Below, in pieces: positions 43,021 to 52,783 of a DNA stretch of 62,859 nucleotides; position 1 is the first letter of the stretch, and the number at the start of each line of letters is the position of its first letter. The translations under genes and the position numbers were made by a program. The stretch is from NCBI GenBank assembly GCA_944325025.1, contig CALUYN010000010.1, forward strand, positions 1 to 62,859, in the 5' to 3' direction. Under the pieces are notes generated by a model, which made no database searches, was not told the DNA's origin, and saw only the letters and a list, made by a program, of their open reading frames with translations. This DNA is from Candidatus Gastranaerophilales bacterium (lineage in GTDB: Bacteria > Cyanobacteriota > Vampirovibrionia > Gastranaerophilales > Gastranaerophilaceae).

Positions 43021-43290
43021 ATGGCAGACGAAGATCAAATAATTGAAACAATTGATGAAAACGGGAACCGCATTAAATTTGAATTATACGACATTGTAGA
43101 AGTTGATGAACAGGAATATGCACTTCTTTTACCTATCGAAGACGATAGCGAGGAAGGCGACGAAGTTGTTCTTATGAAATTAACAAAAGACGGTGAAGAT
43201 TATCTGTTCGAAACAATCGACGACGATGCAGAATTTGACAAGGTTGCTGCTTACGTTGAAAATATGGATGAGGAAGAAGACGAGGAATAG
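43021..43290 (+). CDS. DUF1292 protein
   Basis: An 89-residue strongly acidic protein of the DUF1292 (YrzB-like) family: IETIDENGNRIKFELYDIVE, EQEYALLLPI, VVLMKL and a Glu/Asp-rich tail. These proteins commonly follow ruvX in Firmicutes and related genomes; function unknown. AAAGGAAAAT precedes the ATG at 43021. The stop is three bases before the next gene. Confidence 0.88.
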   Translation: MADEDQIIETIDENGNRIKFELYDIVEVDEQEYALLLPIEDDSEEGDEVVLMKLTKDGEDYLFETIDDDAEFDKVAAYVENMDEEEDEE

Positions 43291-43293
43291 ATT

Positions 43294-44655
43294 TTGTTTG
43301 AAAAGTTTACCGAAAAAGCAATAAATGTTGTAAGCACCTCACAAAATTTAGCCAGAGAGATGAAGTCGGATAAAGTATATCCGGAACATCTTCTTCTAGC
43401 TCTTTTTGATGAGGCAAAGGGAATTTCTCTTAAAATTTTTAAATCATATAATATTACGCACGAAAAATTATCTGATGAAATTTATAAAACAACGCATTAT
43501 AAAACGGTTAGTACGGCATCTCTAAAACCGCTTCCGTTTGACGATGATTTTAAAGAAATTCTCAAAAAATCTCTAGATTTAGCGAACAAATCCGGAAACC
43601 CGACAATACTTTACGAACATCTGCTTCTTTCGGTAATTTCTGACAAGAAATCAAATAATGTAAAAATACTTGAAGATTTAGGGTTTGATATTTATAAATC
43701 AAAATCGCTTCTTGAAAAACTCGTCCAAAGAAAGACAAAACGCCTTTACCATCCGGAAGTTGACGAGAAAAATGAAACGGATGATAAAGCAAAAGAAACG
43801 GATAATATATTTGACAGCGAAGAATCCACAAAAGTTTTTCAGCGTGCGGTTGCAAAACTATCAGCTTCAAATTACGAAATCTTAGGTACGGAGCAAATCC
43901 TTTCTTCAATTCTAGAAGATAAAGACTCAGAATTAACAAAAATATTTGCTAAGTACGGCGTAACAAGCGAAAATTTTGAAGAGAAACTCGAAAAAATTCA
44001 ATCAAGACAGGCAGAATACGAGGGACGGCAAATAATTTTTACTCCTAATGCTTTTACAACAATGAATATGGCTTTGCAAACAGCAAAAGAGCTAGGATCT
44101 TCTGTAGTGCTGCCGGAACACATTGTTTTAGGACTCTTGAAAACTAAACGCGGGATAGCATACGATATTCTAAAAGAGCTCAAAATCCCTGATGATGACC
44201 TTGCACACAGTATAATAAAACCGATAGAAAAACAAATGCCTGAAACATTAACAATTCTGCGCCTTGCAAAAGAAGAGGCAAGACGGCTTGGAAGAAACAT
44301 TGTCGGCACTGAGATGTTTCTGTTAGGTATTATAGGAGAAGCAACAGGAATAGGCGCACAGGTTCTTGCAGAATTGGAAATTAACATAAAAGATGCCAGA
44401 GCAGTTGTTGAAAGTCTTATCGGGTTTGGCAACGAGTATTACGACACTGAAATAATATTCACAGAACGTGCAAAACGCGTGTTGGAAACAGCATGGGAGC
44501 TTGCCAAAAAAGATCATAAAGATAAAATTGAATCTGCTCATATGCTTCTTGCCTTGACAACAGAGCCGGATTCGCTTGCAATGAAAGCGCTTGAGCAGCT
44601 CGGAGTCGATGCCGTTGAAATTAAAGAAGGAGTAAAAAAATTCCAAGAGGCTTAG
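43294..44655 (+). CDS. Clp N-domain array protein without ATPase
   Basis: A 453-residue protein made almost only of Clp_N repeats. The first repeat (about 1-65) reads FTEKAINVVSTSQNLAREMK then YPEHLLLALFDE. Further repeats begin near residues 78, 178, 245, 312 and 385 (for example LPEHIVLGLLK, GTEMFLLGIIGE, ESAHMLLALTTE). Six half-repeats would make three ClpC/ClpA-type N-domains. No Walker motifs follow. In ClpC these domains bind adaptors and phosphoarginine-tagged substrates. Start TTG at 43294 with GAGGAAT upstream. A substrate receptor or decoy for ClpC is inferred. Confidence 0.85.
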   Translation: MFEKFTEKAINVVSTSQNLAREMKSDKVYPEHLLLALFDEAKGISLKIFKSYNITHEKLSDEIYKTTHYKTVSTASLKPLPFDDDFKEILKKSLDLANKSGNPTILYEHLLLSVISDKKSNNVKILEDLGFDIYKSKSLLEKLVQRKTKRLYHPEVDEKNETDDKAKETDNIFDSEESTKVFQRAVAKLSASNYEILGTEQILSSILEDKDSELTKIFAKYGVTSENFEEKLEKIQSRQAEYEGRQIIFTPNAFTTMNMALQTAKELGSSVVLPEHIVLGLLKTKRGIAYDILKELKIPDDDLAHSIIKPIEKQMPETLTILRLAKEEARRLGRNIVGTEMFLLGIIGEATGIGAQVLAELEINIKDARAVVESLIGFGNEYYDTEIIFTERAKRVLETAWELAKKDHKDKIESAHMLLALTTEPDSLAMKALEQLGVDAVEIKEGVKKFQEA

Positions 44656-45921
44656 GTGATTGAAGAAAAAGTAAAAGATTTTATAAATAAATATAATTTA
44701 TCAGGCACATTTATCGTGGCATTTTCAGGAGGATACGATTCAATGTGCCTTTTAGATATTTTAAATAAATCAAAATATGACGCTGTTGCTGCACACCTGA
44801 ATCACAACTGGCGGGGGAAAGAAAGTTTAGACGAAGCACAAAACTGCTTTGAATTTGCAAATAAAAATAACATAAAATTTTACACTGAAACTCTGGGAAC
44901 TGAAATTGAAAAAACAGAAACTGCAGCACGTGAAGCAAGATACGAATTTTTAAAAAGATGTGCAAAAAAATTTAACTCAAACGTTGTTTTTACTGCACAT
45001 AATTTCAACGATAACGCTGAAACTGTTTTATACAGAATTATAAAAGGGACAGGTACAATCGGCCTTCAAGGCATTGCTGAGCATAGAGATATATTTTACA
45101 GACCGCTTTTAAAAGTTACAAGGGAAGAAATAGAAAAATACTGTCAAGAAAATAATTTAGAGCCTAATATTGACAGTTCTAATTACAATACAAACTATAA
45201 ACGAAACTTTATCAGGCATAAAGTTCTCCCTCTTTTAAAAGAAATTAACCCAAAAGTAACTGACGCTTTAAATACTCTTTCAGAAATTGCAAAGGATGAA
45301 AATATTTTGATTGATAAATATTCGCCCCAAAACATTATTGAAGCCTCTGCAATTGAGCAAAAAAGGATAATATATAAAATTTTAAGCAGCTACAATCTTG
45401 AATATGATAAGAAAAAAATTGATAATATTCAAAAATTTATATCTGAAAACAAAGGTTCTAAGTCAGGAAAAACTATATCCTTAACAAGTGATTTGTGGCT
45501 TTTAGTAAATAACAAAAAGGTTGAGGTCATAAAAAAGTCAGAAAAAAATCCCCTGGAAATTGAAGTTACAAATACAGGTACATACAATTTTGAAGAATAC
45601 ATATTTTCCATAGAAAAGATAAAGGACAATCCGCAAATATTTCCTGAAGATAGTGAATTCAAAGCATATATAGAAACAGATAACATAAATTTTACGCTAA
45701 GACACAGAAAAGATGGGGATAAAATTTCGCCGTTGGGCACCTGCGGTACCCAGAAACTCAAAAAATATCTTAATGAGAAAAAAATTCCGCGGCACGAAAA
45801 GGATAAACTTATACTGCTTTGCAAAGAAGATGAAGTCTTATGGGTTGCAGGGATAGGTTTAAGCAATAAGATAAAAGTAGTGGATAAACCAACACATATG
45901 ATAACATTGAAAAAGAGGTAG
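44656..45921 (+). CDS. tilS: tRNA(Ile)-lysidine synthase
   Basis: A 421-residue N-type ATP pyrophosphatase that converts the wobble cytidine of tRNA-Ile(CAU) to lysidine. The PP-loop is FSGGYDSM (family SGGxDS). HLNHNWRG, TAHNFNDNAETVLYRI and RPLLKVTREEI follow; the C-terminal domain with RHRKDGDKI is present. Start is GTG at 44656, contiguous with the preceding stop. It lies directly before hpt, a conserved pairing in many bacteria. Confidence 0.95.
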   Translation: MIEEKVKDFINKYNLSGTFIVAFSGGYDSMCLLDILNKSKYDAVAAHLNHNWRGKESLDEAQNCFEFANKNNIKFYTETLGTEIEKTETAAREARYEFLKRCAKKFNSNVVFTAHNFNDNAETVLYRIIKGTGTIGLQGIAEHRDIFYRPLLKVTREEIEKYCQENNLEPNIDSSNYNTNYKRNFIRHKVLPLLKEINPKVTDALNTLSEIAKDENILIDKYSPQNIIEASAIEQKRIIYKILSSYNLEYDKKKIDNIQKFISENKGSKSGKTISLTSDLWLLVNNKKVEVIKKSEKNPLEIEVTNTGTYNFEEYIFSIEKIKDNPQIFPEDSEFKAYIETDNINFTLRHRKDGDKISPLGTCGTQKLKKYLNEKKIPRHEKDKLILLCKEDEVLWVAGIGLSNKIKVVDKPTHMITLKKR

Positions 45922-45924
45922 GTT

Positions 45925-46464
45925 ATGGATATTAAAAATTTAAAAATTTTGTTTACGGAAGAACAAATTCAATCAAGAATAAAAGAACTCGCAGAGGAAA
46001 TGAATAAATTTTACAAAGGTGAAGAAGTTTATGCGGTTTGCGTTTTAAAGGGAGCTGTAATGTTCGCGACAGATTTGATTAAACATCTTAATATGCCTTT
46101 AAAAATGGAGTTTATAAGATTATCCAGTTATAACGGAAGCACACAAACATCCGGGAAAGTTAATGCTGTTGATATTTCACTGCCGGATTTGAATGATAAA
46201 AACGTTTTAATTATAGAAGATATTGTTGATACAGGGCTCACTGCAAAGTTTTTACTTGATTTTATGAACTGTAACTTTCATACAAAATCCACTAAATTCT
46301 GTTCGCTTCTTGATAAAAAAATCACAAGAGTAACTGACGTTGAGCCGGATTACTATGGGTTTGAGGTGGATGACAAATTTTTAATAGGTTACGGTCTGGA
46401 CTATGACGGTTATTACAGAAACCTCACTTATATCGGCTATGCTGATAAATCAGAATTAGAATAG
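45925..46464 (+). CDS. hpt: Hypoxanthine phosphoribosyltransferase
   Basis: A 179-residue purine-salvage enzyme that makes IMP/GMP from hypoxanthine/guanine and PRPP. Visible: VCVLKGAVMFATDL (PPi loop), the flexible loop LSSYNGSTQTSG, and the PRPP motif VLIIEDIVDTG. FEVDDKFLIGYGLDYDGYYR binds the base and closes the fold. Last gene of the operon. Confidence 0.96.
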   Translation: MDIKNLKILFTEEQIQSRIKELAEEMNKFYKGEEVYAVCVLKGAVMFATDLIKHLNMPLKMEFIRLSSYNGSTQTSGKVNAVDISLPDLNDKNVLIIEDIVDTGLTAKFLLDFMNCNFHTKSTKFCSLLDKKITRVTDVEPDYYGFEVDDKFLIGYGLDYDGYYRNLTYIGYADKSELE

Positions 46465-46496
46465 CTTAATTTCAACAATAATAAACGTGAACACAG

Positions 46497-46524
46497 TTGA
46501 TTTTTATATAAAATATGGTATACT
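46497..46524 (+). promoter_or_regulatory. Promoter of the 46549 gene
   Basis: TTGATT (46497-46502), 16 bases, TATACT (46519-46524); GAAAGAGGGC serves as ribosome-binding site. Confidence 0.6.
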
Positions 46525-46548
46525 CAAAAGGAAAGAGGGCTTTGAAGT

Positions 46549-47265
46549 ATGGCATCAATAAAAGACGCGTTTGAAGAATCTTTTCACGACCACCATGCAC
46601 TGACAAAATATTTTATCTTTGCAATCCCTGTATATTACTGTGTAGATTTGTACAGCAAAAATGACAGTACTTTTTGGGCTGTATGCGCAGCTGTTTTTAT
46701 ACTTCTTTTTGGATTTATGATAAAATGCACGTCAAATGTAAGAAACGGGAAAAATTATGTTTTACCCTCTTTAAATATATTTTCAATGTTCTGGGCAGGC
46801 ATAAAGGGGCTTGTTGCACTGGGGCCGATTATTGCCGTCTGCTCTTGGGCTGCTTTTTATATATGCAGCTTTTTAAGCGGTTACTTTACTGATCCAAACT
46901 CAATGAAGGTATGGTACTTTATAGTCTGGGGGCTTTTTGCTTCGTTTATGCTGACAGGGTATTTATGTTATGCCAGACGATTTAAAATCTCAGATGCATA
47001 TAATCTAAAAACAATATCAAACTCAAGCGTTGATGTATTTGCAGGGGTTCTTTTTATGATACCTCAAATTTTAATTGTTAATGCAATTATAGCAGGCCCG
47101 ATTACTTATATTATCTGGTTGTTTTTTGGTATACCGCATCCTATAGCTGTATTTTTCTGGAGCATGTGCCTGATATTAAATCTCTCAATTACAGGGCATT
47201 ATCTTGCACAAATTGACTATGAAGCTATAGCTACCGATGAAAAAGAAAAAGACAGAATTATTTAA
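46549..47265 (+). CDS. Polytopic membrane protein, unknown
   Basis: A 238-residue inner-membrane protein with about six to seven hydrophobic segments (near 20-60, 75-105, 120-140, 165-190, 195-220) and short polar ends. Resembles the loosely defined DUF4013-type membrane proteins in style; no motif is decisive. It overlaps the uvrB stop by eight bases on the opposite strand. Confidence 0.65.
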   Translation: MASIKDAFEESFHDHHALTKYFIFAIPVYYCVDLYSKNDSTFWAVCAAVFILLFGFMIKCTSNVRNGKNYVLPSLNIFSMFWAGIKGLVALGPIIAVCSWAAFYICSFLSGYFTDPNSMKVWYFIVWGLFASFMLTGYLCYARRFKISDAYNLKTISNSSVDVFAGVLFMIPQILIVNAIIAGPITYIIWLFFGIPHPIAVFFWSMCLILNLSITGHYLAQIDYEAIATDEKEKDRII

Positions 47266-49243
47266 CCATTTCACGCAATTTTTTAAGTTTGTCACGAATT
47301 TCTGCAGCACGTTCAAAATCAAGGATTTTAGCGGCTTTATGCATGTCTTTTTCTAATTTATCAATAAGTTTTGGCAAGTCTTTCTTTTCAATATTCATTT
47401 CAACCATTTCTTCAGCAACAATGTCTTCCAAATCTCTGTAACTGGCAACAAGTGAGAGCAGATTATTTTCTATCGGCTTTTTAATCGTCTGAGGAATAAT
47501 ACCGTACTTTTTATTGTAATCAAGCTGAATTTTTCGGCGTCGCTCAGTTTCTGATATTGCTTTTTCCATTGATTCAGTCATTCTATCAGCATACATAATA
47601 ACTTCTCCGCAGGCATTACGTGCTGCTCGGCCGATTGTTTGAATAAGACTTGTTTCAGAACGCAAAAATCCTTCCTTGTCCGCATCCATAATAGCAACAA
47701 GAGAAACTTCAGGAATATCAAGACCTTCTCTTAACAGGTTTACACCGATTAAAACATCAAATTCACCGAGTCTTAAATCTCTAAGGATTTCAACACGTTC
47801 AAGCGACTGAATTTCACTGTGAAGATATCTGACTTTTATACCTTCCTGAATAAAGAAATCAGTTAAATCTTCAGCCATTCGTTTTGTTAAAGTTGTAATT
47901 AATACGCGTTCGTTTTTGTCAGTACGTTTTTGAATTTCCTTTTTCAAATCTTCAATCTGCGACTCTATAGGTCGAACAGAAATTTTAGGGTCAACAAGTC
48001 CTGTAGGCCTGATAATCTGTTCAACAAGCTGCTCTGATGTTTTTCGTTCAAATTCGCCGGGAGTTGCCGAAATATAGATTTTTTGATGAACTTTTTTAAA
48101 AAACTCATCGTTTTTCAGCGGTCTGTTATCTCTTGCACAGGGAAGTCTGAAACCGTACTGTATAAGTGTGTCTTTTCTTGATGCATCACCGTGATACATA
48201 CCTTTTAGCTGCGGAAGGGTAACATGGGATTCATCAATTACAGTCAAAAAATCACCTTGGAAATAATCTAAAAGCGTTGCGGGAGCAGAACCGGGCGGAC
48301 GACGTTCAATTATTCTAGAATAATTTTCAATTCCTGAGCAGTAACCCATTTCTTTAATCATTTCTATATCATATTTTACGCGCTGCTCAAGCCTCTGCGC
48401 TTCAACAATTTTGTTTTCTGCATTAAGTTCTGCAAGACGCTGCTGCAATTCTTTTCGTATTAACGAAATTGTTTCATCTACATTTTCATCATAAGAAAGA
48501 TAGTGAACAGCCGGATAAATAACAACTTTTGAAGGTGTCTCAAGAATTTCGCCTGTTACGTTGTCAATTCTGACAATTTTTTCTATTTCATCTCCGAAGA
48601 AATAAATCCTTGTCACAATTTTTTCATAAGCGGGCATAATTTCAACAATATCCCCTCTTGCTCTGAATGTAGAACGTTCTAGAACTAAATCGTTACGCGT
48701 ATACTGAATACTTATAAGATGCCTGAGCAAATCATCGCGGGCAACTTCATCCCCGACATTTAATTCAACCGAACCTTTAAAATAGTTTTCTGGCAGGCCT
48801 AAACCGTAAATACAGCTTACGGAAGCAACTATTATCACGTCATTACGCTCATACAGGCTTCTTGTTGAATTATGCCGCAGTCTGTCAATTTCTTCATTTA
48901 TAGATGCAGATTTTTCAATAAATGTATCTGTTCGGGGAATATACGCTTCCGGCTGATAATAATCGTAATAACTGATAAAATATTCAACCGCATTGTCAGG
49001 AAAAAGTTCTTTAAATTCGTTATATAACTGTGCAGCAAGCGTCTTGTTATGTGCAATAATAAGTGTAGGTTTTTGGATACGTTCAATTACATTTGCAATA
49101 GTAAAAGTTTTGCCAGAACCTGTTATCCCGAGCAGAGTTTGGGCATCATCGCCGTTTTCAAGTCCTTGAACAAGCTGTTCAATTGCCTTTGGCTGATCTC
49201 CTGCAGGTTTGTATTTAGATGATATTTTAAACTTTTTCTCCAT
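47258..49243 (-). CDS. uvrB: Excinuclease ABC subunit B
   Basis: A 661-residue helicase-fold damage-verification subunit of nucleotide excision repair. Visible: Walker [11 protein letters not shown], the beta-hairpin region [25 protein letters not shown] box ([12 protein letters not shown]), motif [11 protein letters not shown] and the C-terminal UVR domain that binds UvrC ([21 protein letters not shown]). Start ATG 49243 matches family N-termini and sits six bases from a consensus -10 box, so the earlier in-frame start, which would lie across the promoter, is rejected. Confidence 0.97.
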   Translation of the reverse strand: MEKKFKISSKYKPAGDQPKAIEQLVQGLENGDDAQTLLGITGSGKTFTIANVIERIQKPTLIIAHNKTLAAQLYNEFKELFPDNAVEYFISYYDYYQPEAYIPRTDTFIEKSASINEEIDRLRHNSTRSLYERNDVIIVASVSCIYGLGLPENYFKGSVELNVGDEVARDDLLRHLISIQYTRNDLVLERSTFRARGDIVEIMPAYEKIVTRIYFFGDEIEKIVRIDNVTGEILETPSKVVIYPAVHYLSYDENVDETISLIRKELQQRLAELNAENKIVEAQRLEQRVKYDIEMIKEMGYCSGIENYSRIIERRPPGSAPATLLDYFQGDFLTVIDESHVTLPQLKGMYHGDASRKDTLIQYGFRLPCARDNRPLKNDEFFKKVHQKIYISATPGEFERKTSEQLVEQIIRPTGLVDPKISVRPIESQIEDLKKEIQKRTDKNERVLITTLTKRMAEDLTDFFIQEGIKVRYLHSEIQSLERVEILRDLRLGEFDVLIGVNLLREGLDIPEVSLVAIMDADKEGFLRSETSLIQTIGRAARNACGEVIMYADRMTESMEKAISETERRRKIQLDYNKKYGIIPQTIKKPIENNLLSLVASYRDLEDIVAEEMVEMNIEKKDLPKLIDKLEKDMHKAAKILDFERAAEIRDKLKKLREMVK

Positions 49244-49278
49244 AAAAAAATTATAACCTAATATAAAAATAGTAGCAA
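49244..49278 (-). promoter_or_regulatory. Leaderless-type promoter of uvrB
   Basis: Minus strand: TTGCTA (49278-49273), 17 bases, TATAAT (49255-49250), six T, ATG at 49243. No Shine-Dalgarno. Confidence 0.7.
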
Positions 49279-49336
49279 AAAATATTTTTGACAAACGTAT
49301 ATATATTTGCGAAAATTAAGCACAAGGTAAAAAGAA

Positions 49337-50413
49337 TTGATAACACCGGTATTTCAAAGTAAAAATAATAGTGCAGAACATCAGAACAACAAATATCATG
49401 ACCCTTTAAACAAAGGGATATTTGTAGTTTTATCAAATTCAAACGAAATAGGTACAGCAATTTCTGATATTGCGCCAAGGCTTGGCGCAGCTCTTTGGGC
49501 GCCTACATTCATGTATCTCGGTGCTGATATTTATGACAAATACAAAAATGACAAAGACAACTACGACCCTAGTGCTAAACGTGCATTTAAAAGAGCAATA
49601 TATCAGGCGCTTACATCAGTCGTTGCTATGCCTGCTGCAATCATTTTAGGTAAATATATAATTTCACCGCTCGGGAAACTTGACAAAACCGGAGTATCCG
49701 GCAATACAAAAGATGCAATCTACCGCCATACAAGAGATATAATATCTCAGGCACATGGATACGCATTTGAAAATTACGACAATTTTAAAAATGTTGTACT
49801 GACAACGCTGCAAAATACAATCAACAGCAGAAAAAATGAAACCAACACAAGCAATATTTTCAACCGGTATTACAAGAAAATATTTACTGGGAAATACCAA
49901 ATTTTAAGTAATGACGAGAGCAAAATACTAAAATTTGCAGAACAAAATGCAAAAAAAACATTCGAAATTTTTGAAGCACTAAAAAGCGGTGATACAAAAA
50001 AAGTTCCTAAAAAAATTCTAAATATATATAATAAAATACTTCCTAAAATGAAAGAAATGTATCACGAAGCAGACTATTCATATCAGGCTACAAGAAATGC
50101 TCTTATGGAATATCAAACATCACTGATATTTAAGAATAAACTTCTTAAAACAATAAGCGGTATAACAGTAATGTTCTTATTGACAAAACCGATTAACGAC
50201 TTTGTAGATAAACAAATTATGAAAAAAGTCATAAACCCTGGAATTGATCAAATTGCAAGTGCTTCAGTTAACGATTCACGCTTAAAGAAAATATTTAACG
50301 ACATGAAAAATAATGCTACTAATTTGAGCGGTAGAAACGCGAATACATCGAACCGCCCTGAGAAATTACAGACTCAGCCCGAATTGAAGTCAAAGGCTGC
50401 GGAATCTCGGTAA
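49337..50413 (+). CDS. Hypothetical helical protein with two hydrophobic segments
   Basis: A 358-residue protein, start TTG at 49337 with AAGGT upstream. Polar N-terminus, hydrophobic segments near 45-65 and 88-110 and another near 270-285, separated by long Lys/Asn-rich helical regions. No family motif is recognised; the style fits lineage-specific Gastranaerophilales proteins. The last 95 bases overlap the convergent CpaF-like gene, so its polar C-terminal tail (NLSGRNANTSNRPEKLQ) is encoded antisense to that gene. Confidence 0.6.
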   Translation: MITPVFQSKNNSAEHQNNKYHDPLNKGIFVVLSNSNEIGTAISDIAPRLGAALWAPTFMYLGADIYDKYKNDKDNYDPSAKRAFKRAIYQALTSVVAMPAAIILGKYIISPLGKLDKTGVSGNTKDAIYRHTRDIISQAHGYAFENYDNFKNVVLTTLQNTINSRKNETNTSNIFNRYYKKIFTGKYQILSNDESKILKFAEQNAKKTFEIFEALKSGDTKKVPKKILNIYNKILPKMKEMYHEADYSYQATRNALMEYQTSLIFKNKLLKTISGITVMFLLTKPINDFVDKQIMKKVINPGIDQIASASVNDSRLKKIFNDMKNNATNLSGRNANTSNRPEKLQTQPELKSKAAESR

Positions 50414-51611
50414 TATATTGACCGTCAACAAGTTTAGCAACCGTTTTTAGGGACAACGCAAGTGTTCTGGCAGGTTTTAGTTCTACAACGGATGTGACTT
50501 TTGAAGTTCCGTCAGACATCTTATTTATTTGCACAATATAATCATAATCTGATAATACTTTTTGTTTTGCAAATTTTTCCGGCAAAGCCTGCTGTTCAAT
50601 AAAAGCAGATACAAGTTTTGTAATTGCCGCATCAATTGAAGATGCTCTTAATGTAATTACTGAACCTTTCTTTTCTGACATATCTGTTAATGGAACATTC
50701 AAATCCGCAAAAACAAACTCGGGCGAAATTTTTAAAAGAGTTGAAACAAATGCATCTAGCTGCTCTTGATTATCAGGAATTAAAAATTTCATCAAATTTT
50801 CGCCATCAGTTGATAACTGAGGATATTTTTCGACAACAGCAAAGCGTTTGTCAGAAGCAAATACATTTATCAGCACATTTGAAAAGAAAGTTTTTCCGCT
50901 GTTAATATCACCTGAAATAACAATATTTTTGCCTTCAGAAACAGCAGATACTATAAAATCAAAAATTTCCTTTGATGTAATATTTCGTTCATAAAATGTT
51001 TCAATATCCGGTGTTAAAATCTTACGAACAGAAATATTTATGCCGTTTTCACTAACAGGAGGAAACATTACTGTAATACAATACTTTTCATTCTTTAAAT
51101 TCCAAATTTTTTTTGTGCTGTCAAATTTTACACCGCACAATTTAAAGATATTATTAACAGTCATTTTTATCTGAATTTCAGAAAGAGAAATCTCAGTATT
51201 TAGAATTTTTCCATCTATTTCAATATGAACATTTCCTGTACCGTTAACAAAAACCGCTGAGACATTGTCGCGGGAAAGCAGGTAATCAAGCTGTCCTAAA
51301 CCGGAAACAACATCATACAGGTTATTTGCAAATTTATCTTTTTGCAGGTCATCCGCAGAAAAATTAATCGAATTTAAATAATTATCTATAAAATTTCGGA
51401 TTAATTCTCTCTGTTTCAAATCACTGTACTCAAACCAGACAGGAGTTGAGTCAATTTTATTCAACAAAGCTGATTGCAAATCCGCTTCTATAGTGCTGAA
51501 ATCAAGAGAATTACTGAAGTTATCATCAGATTTTATAAGCTGTTCTGTGCCTTCATTGACAGTTTCATCTTTCTTTTTAAATCTATCGCTTAATTTACTG
51601 CTCTTTAACAA
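50319..51611 (-). CDS. Degenerate CpaF/TadA-type secretion ATPase
   Basis: A 430-residue homologue of the CpaF/TadA ATPases that drive Tad pilus assembly. The N-terminal domain keeps YDVVSGLGQLDYLLSRDNVSAVFVNGTG, and the Walker A is GDINSGKTF at 234-242. Later elements are eroded: the Asp-box region reads FAVVEKYPQLS; Walker B, normally IIVGExR, reads FVFADLNVP; the His box (TTIHANS in the family) reads ITLRASS. ATP hydrolysis is therefore doubtful. It follows the CpaE-like gene by two bases. Other Tad genes (cpaB, cpaC, tadB, tadC) are absent here. Confidence 0.78.
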   Translation of the reverse strand: MLKSSKLSDRFKKKDETVNEGTEQLIKSDDNFSNSLDFSTIEADLQSALLNKIDSTPVWFEYSDLKQRELIRNFIDNYLNSINFSADDLQKDKFANNLYDVVSGLGQLDYLLSRDNVSAVFVNGTGNVHIEIDGKILNTEISLSEIQIKMTVNNIFKLCGVKFDSTKKIWNLKNEKYCITVMFPPVSENGINISVRKILTPDIETFYERNITSKEIFDFIVSAVSEGKNIVISGDINSGKTFFSNVLINVFASDKRFAVVEKYPQLSTDGENLMKFLIPDNQEQLDAFVSTLLKISPEFVFADLNVPLTDMSEKKGSVITLRASSIDAAITKLVSAFIEQQALPEKFAKQKVLSDYDYIVQINKMSDGTSKVTSVVELKPARTLALSLKTVAKLVDGQYITEIPQPLTSIRAESVISQGGSMYSRFYRSN

Positions 51612-51613
51612 TT

Positions 51614-52783
51614 TTATACCTTTCCGAGCTTTTTAGCCAAATTTTGTCTGAAAACACTGTCTGAAACCATCAAAGCAAGATGTTTGTAACTTAAAGCCAC
51701 ATTTGAATCCGGATTTATTAAAGAAACTGGAACACCTTTGTTTATGGCAGACATCATTGTAAAGTAGTTATTCGGGATTTTCCAGTAAATATTTTTTCCC
51801 AACACTTCTTCTGCCTCTTCGGCGCTTATTTCATCATTTTCCATATAACGATTAATAAGAATTTGGATTTTTTCATCTTCCAAACCTAGTTTATCAAACA
51901 ATTCCATACATCTCTGGCAATTTCTCAAAGCCGGCAGATTTATTATTGTGACTAGAAAAATTAAATCGGAATTTTCAAGGGCATTAATAGCTTTGGAGTC
52001 AAAACCGCCCGATGTATCAACAACAACATAAGAAAAAGTATCACGCAAAATATCAAATAATTTTGTAATCTCTTTTGAAGAAACATTATCAGCCTGTTTA
52101 AAGTATGGAGGATCCGCCAGAACGTAAAGACTGGTATCTTTATATTTTTCAAGTGTTGAAAGAAGAAAATCCTCATTTATCTTATCAAGATTTTGAAGCA
52201 TGTATGAGATGTTAAAGGAAGGCTTCAAATCAAGAAAAGTAGTCACATCGCCGAGTTGAAAATTTAAATCAATAAGTGCAACGTTTTCTTTTGTAATTTT
52301 AGCAAGTTCCAATGCCAGATTTGTGGCAATTGAAGTTTTGCCGACTCCTCCCTTATTAGAATAGACTGTAACAACTCTGCATTTTGATTTTTTAGGCTTT
52401 GCACCAGTCATATCAAGGTAGTGCTTATTTAAAACTTCAAAAAATTCATCCTTAATTAACGGCAGAGAAAGAAAATCAGAAGCACCAATACGCATGGCGC
52501 GAATAACAATATCAACATCCGGCCTGTCAGAGAGAATAATAACCCTGCAGTTTTGGAATTCAGAAGTTATTTTAGAAACAAAATTAAGCGCCTGCTCTTG
52601 ATAGCCTGAAATATCTATTATTACAAGGGATTTATCTAATTCTTTAATTGCATTATAAGATTTTGTAAAATCGGATGATGCAGCAAGAAAATTAAACTTT
52701 TCAAATTCCTGTAAATATAATTTTAAAAGTTCACAGGTGCTTTGCTGCTCAGAAATTACAATTGTTGGAATACTTTGTTTCAT
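51614..52783 (-). CDS. CpaE/TadZ-like ATPase
   Basis: A 389-residue protein with an N-terminal atypical receiver-like domain (1-125; LVIIDISG keeps a possible acceptor Asp) and a ParA/MinD-type ATPase domain with the deviant Walker A KGGVGKT at 144-150, IDLNFQLGD, and the switch VVVDTSGGFDSKA. CpaE/TadZ proteins position the pilus machine at the pole or along the membrane. It has its own leaderless-type promoter and is coupled to the CpaF-like gene; the phase-variable pilin-like gene lies 48 bases upstream in the same direction. Confidence 0.85.
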   Translation of the reverse strand: MKQSIPTIVISEQQSTCELLKLYLQEFEKFNFLAASSDFTKSYNAIKELDKSLVIIDISGYQEQALNFVSKITSEFQNCRVIILSDRPDVDIVIRAMRIGASDFLSLPLIKDEFFEVLNKHYLDMTGAKPKKSKCRVVTVYSNKGGVGKTSIATNLALELAKITKENVALIDLNFQLGDVTTFLDLKPSFNISYMLQNLDKINEDFLLSTLEKYKDTSLYVLADPPYFKQADNVSSKEITKLFDILRDTFSYVVVDTSGGFDSKAINALENSDLIFLVTIINLPALRNCQRCMELFDKLGLEDEKIQILINRYMENDEISAEEAEEVLGKNIYWKIPNNYFTMMSAINKGVPVSLINPDSNVALSYKHLALMVSDSVFRQNLAKKLGKV

